Assembly: GCF_003955665.1 (NCBI RefSeq)
Contig: NZ_RXHU01000040.1
Location: forward strand, 1-48,996
DNA length: 48,996 nt
From: Paenibacillus whitsoniae
Lineage (GTDB): Bacteria > Bacillota > Bacilli > Paenibacillales > NBRC-103111
Direction: 5' to 3'
Both the position numbers and the translations under genes were made by a program. Shown piece after piece: positions 47,404 through 48,996 of the stretch. Under the pieces are notes generated by a model that was not told the origin of the DNA, ran no database searches, and worked only from the letters and a program-made list of their open reading frames with translations. Each line of letters starts with the position of its first letter. Within the stretch, counting starts at the first letter, position 1.

Positions 47404-47429
47404 TAACGCGTATCCTTTGTAAACGGTTT
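47404..47429 (-). promoter_or_regulatory. ECF-type promoter of the CxxxC-repeat/sigma operon
   Basis: AAACC (47429-47425), 16-bp spacer, CGTTA (47408-47404) on the minus strand, within CAAACCG...CGTTACC. Predicted start about 47397, 27 nt before the ATG. It would make the sigma factor gene autoregulated. Confidence 0.65.
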
Positions 47430-47471
47430 GAAGGCATCTCCCAAAATTTTAAAAATAAAAAAACGCAGCAG

Positions 47472-47493
47472 AAGCAAGCCCTGCGGCTTGCTT
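47472..47493. repeat. Hairpin in the gap before the flippase gene
   Basis: AAGCAAGCC-CTGC-GGCTTGCTT, perfect 9-bp arms. On the minus strand seven T follow after an 8-base gap (CTGCTGCG), so it may be a weak leftward terminator. The rest of 47494-47682 shows no gene on either strand. Confidence 0.45.
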
Positions 47494-47682
47494 TACGCCT
47501 TTCCTGTAAGCGGCATATCGTCATATTTCTCTTACATGAAATCGGAGTCCCATGCATCCTTGGAATTGCTTTCATATGCTTCGCTTTTCTCTTTTTTCTT
47601 GGTTTGTCAAGCGGATAAGCGTCTGATACCCTGTGAATTAAAGACAACGCTAGATCTCACCTATGGAAAAGAGGCCGACCCC

Positions 47683-48977
47683 GTGCTTACCAATCGTATC
47701 AAGCTGACTGAAACCCAGCAATTTCTGCTTCGGAACGTGTCCATCATCGGACTTGGACTCTTTATCAACCAGATGCTGCAAACCGTAGGCAGCATCGTGC
47801 TCGCTCGGGAGTTGAACGATCCCGACAAGTTCGGCGAAGTCAATTTGCTTCTTCAAATTTTCGGCATGGCCTCTCTTTTTCTCAATTTCGGCTTTAATTC
47901 CTCCCTCATTTACGCCTTCTCGCGAAAGCCGCTGGAAGCGGTTCAAATGAACTTTCGCGTGGCGTTCGCAGGCAGCACGATGTTCGGCTTGTTGTTCGGT
48001 ATCCTGCTGTGCGCGCTGGCTCCCGTGCTAGCCAATTACTACCATCTGCCGGCGCTGCGAGGCGCCATTATGCTCAGCGCGATCATGTTTATTTTTAACT
48101 CCATGCTCAATATCGGTGTAGCCTCTTTTTCCGGCAACCGGGATTTCGGAACGCAGGCTTTCTTTATGGTCACGACGACGGCGCTGTCTACGCTTGGCAT
48201 GATTCTTGGCGTCCTGCTGCCGCCAGGTCCGTTGAATCTGCTTGAAAATATTTCTCTCTGGATGGGCGTAGGCGCTTTGCTGACAGCCTTTATTATTTGC
48301 CTGAAAGTTGAACGTGTGCATAAACCGAAATGGTTCGGAGCCCTTCCAATGCAAGAGGTCCGCAGCATGCTTGCCTACGGGCTCCCCTCCTGGGCAGGCA
48401 ATATAGCAAAGGCGTTCCAGCAGCCTTTTCTCGTCATGATGGTGGGGTCCAGCTCCGTGCTGGCGGTCGGCTATTTGGCGAACGGATTCCGCATTACCGG
48501 ATTCATCGGCATCATCACCTGGGCATTCATGATCGTCACCCTGCCCTTCGTTGCCGAAAGCGCACAAGACCGGGAAGAAAGCAAACGGCGCGGCACGAGC
48601 TGCATTCGGTATAACAACCTGCTCCTGTATCCGCTGACTGCGCTGATCTGCCTGTTCCCTGATCAAATCAACGGTTTTCTGTTCGGAAACAGCTACACGA
48701 CCGGCGATTCGGCGACTTACATCCGCTTGATGGCGCTTGGCGTGCTGTTCTCTTCTGTCGGACGGCTCGGCGGAAGCATTATGGCGGGGATTGGCAAAAC
48801 GAAGTCCAACTTCTGGGTCATGATCGCAGCCGGGATTTTCGTCGTCATCTTCGTTCCGTTAGTGGCGGCGAAAAGTGCTGTGCTGGCCGTCTGGATCTAT
48901 ACTGGGGGCTGGGCGGTGTCGGCGCTGACGATGGTCGGCTTTTACTATGCGGAAAAGTTTCCGATGGACTGGTGGAA
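47683..48977 (+). CDS. Polysaccharide/oligosaccharide flippase, 3' end missing
   Basis: At least 431 residues with many hydrophobic helices, running off the window. The start of the mature topology (RNVSIIGLGLFINQMLQTVGSIVLARELNDPDKFGEVNLL) and LPSWAGNIAKAFQQPFLVMM fit the MOP superfamily Wzx/MviN-like flippases that move lipid-linked sugars across the membrane. The GTG at 47683 has GAGG eight bases upstream; the frame is open further upstream (an ATG at 47536) but that part is not conserved-looking. Real sequence ends at about 48977, where adapter begins. Confidence 0.82.
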
Positions 48978-48996
48978 CTGTCTCTTATACACATCT
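48978..48996. other. Tn5/Nextera mosaic-end adapter sequence (artefact)
   Basis: CTGTCTCTTATACACATCT is the exact 19-base mosaic-end sequence used in Nextera libraries (reverse complement AGATGTGTATAAGAGACAG). It sits flush with the window end and is in-frame readable only by chance. Treat as untrimmed adapter at a contig end. Confidence 0.97.

Overview
The window reads as chromosomal DNA of an endospore-forming member of the Firmicutes, most likely Paenibacillaceae (Paenibacillus or a relative). The evidence is strong GGAGG ribosome sites, a germinant-receptor operon with a forespore-type (sigma-G) promoter, a T-box leader, S-layer homology and copper-amine-oxidase 'stalk' domains, and many proteins closest to B. 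subtilis types (KimA, YobU/YobV, YsnE, BmrC/BmrD). No rRNA, tRNA, insertion sequence, prophage or CRISPR array was seen. The last 19 bases are the Tn5/Nextera mosaic-end sequence, so the right edge is a contig end carrying adapter, not biology.

Layout. 1-5.1 kb: a glyoxalase-fold protein, two tandem GyrI-like effector-binding proteins divergent from a WYL regulator, two small unknown proteins, and an Lsa-type ABC-F ribosome-protection gene with a complete-looking attenuator (promoter, 7-codon leader peptide, alternative pairings, terminator). 5.1-9.1 kb: DUF4395 protein, a small zinc-ribbon protein, KimA potassium importer, YnfA, a metallo-beta-lactamase-fold hydrolase. 9.1-14.8 kb: a drug-resistance-like island with an MdtG-like efflux pump (interrupted by an in-frame TAG), its divergent TetR regulator with twin operators, and a BmrCD-like heterodimeric ABC exporter. 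14.9-19.0 kb: gerA-C-D-B germinant receptor operon. 19.2-21.5 kb: thioredoxin-reductase-like flavoprotein, Rrf2 regulator and methyltransferase, with a palindrome between -35 and -10. 21.6-25.1 kb: a small acidic protein and the fused isobutyryl-CoA mutase IcmF.

25.5-30.5 kb: CBS protein, acetyltransferase, alditol oxidase, SelO AMPylator, TIM-barrel sugar isomerase. 30.6-34.5 kb: an hssR-hssS-hrtB-hrtA heme sensing and detoxification operon with an HssR-like direct repeat before hrtB. 34.6-36.1 kb: asd under a T-box. 36.3-37.8 kb: secreted phosphodiester glycosidase with a stalk domain. 37.8-38.7 kb: a non-coding block with three different repeat families. 38.7-42.5 kb: MFS protein and an SLH-anchored S9 peptidase. 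42.7-43.7 kb: YsnE-like acetyltransferase and a VOC protein. 43.7-47.4 kb: an ECF sigma factor module (secreted CxxxC repeat protein, sigma factor, zinc anti-sigma factor, cupredoxin). Two nearly identical ECF-type promoters (CAAACC-N16-CGTT) precede its first and last genes. 47.7 kb to the end: a truncated polysaccharide flippase.

The most interesting readings are the ABC-F attenuator and the ECF/cupredoxin/CxxxC-repeat module with its twin promoters, which looks like a self-contained envelope metal or redox stress response of unknown purpose.
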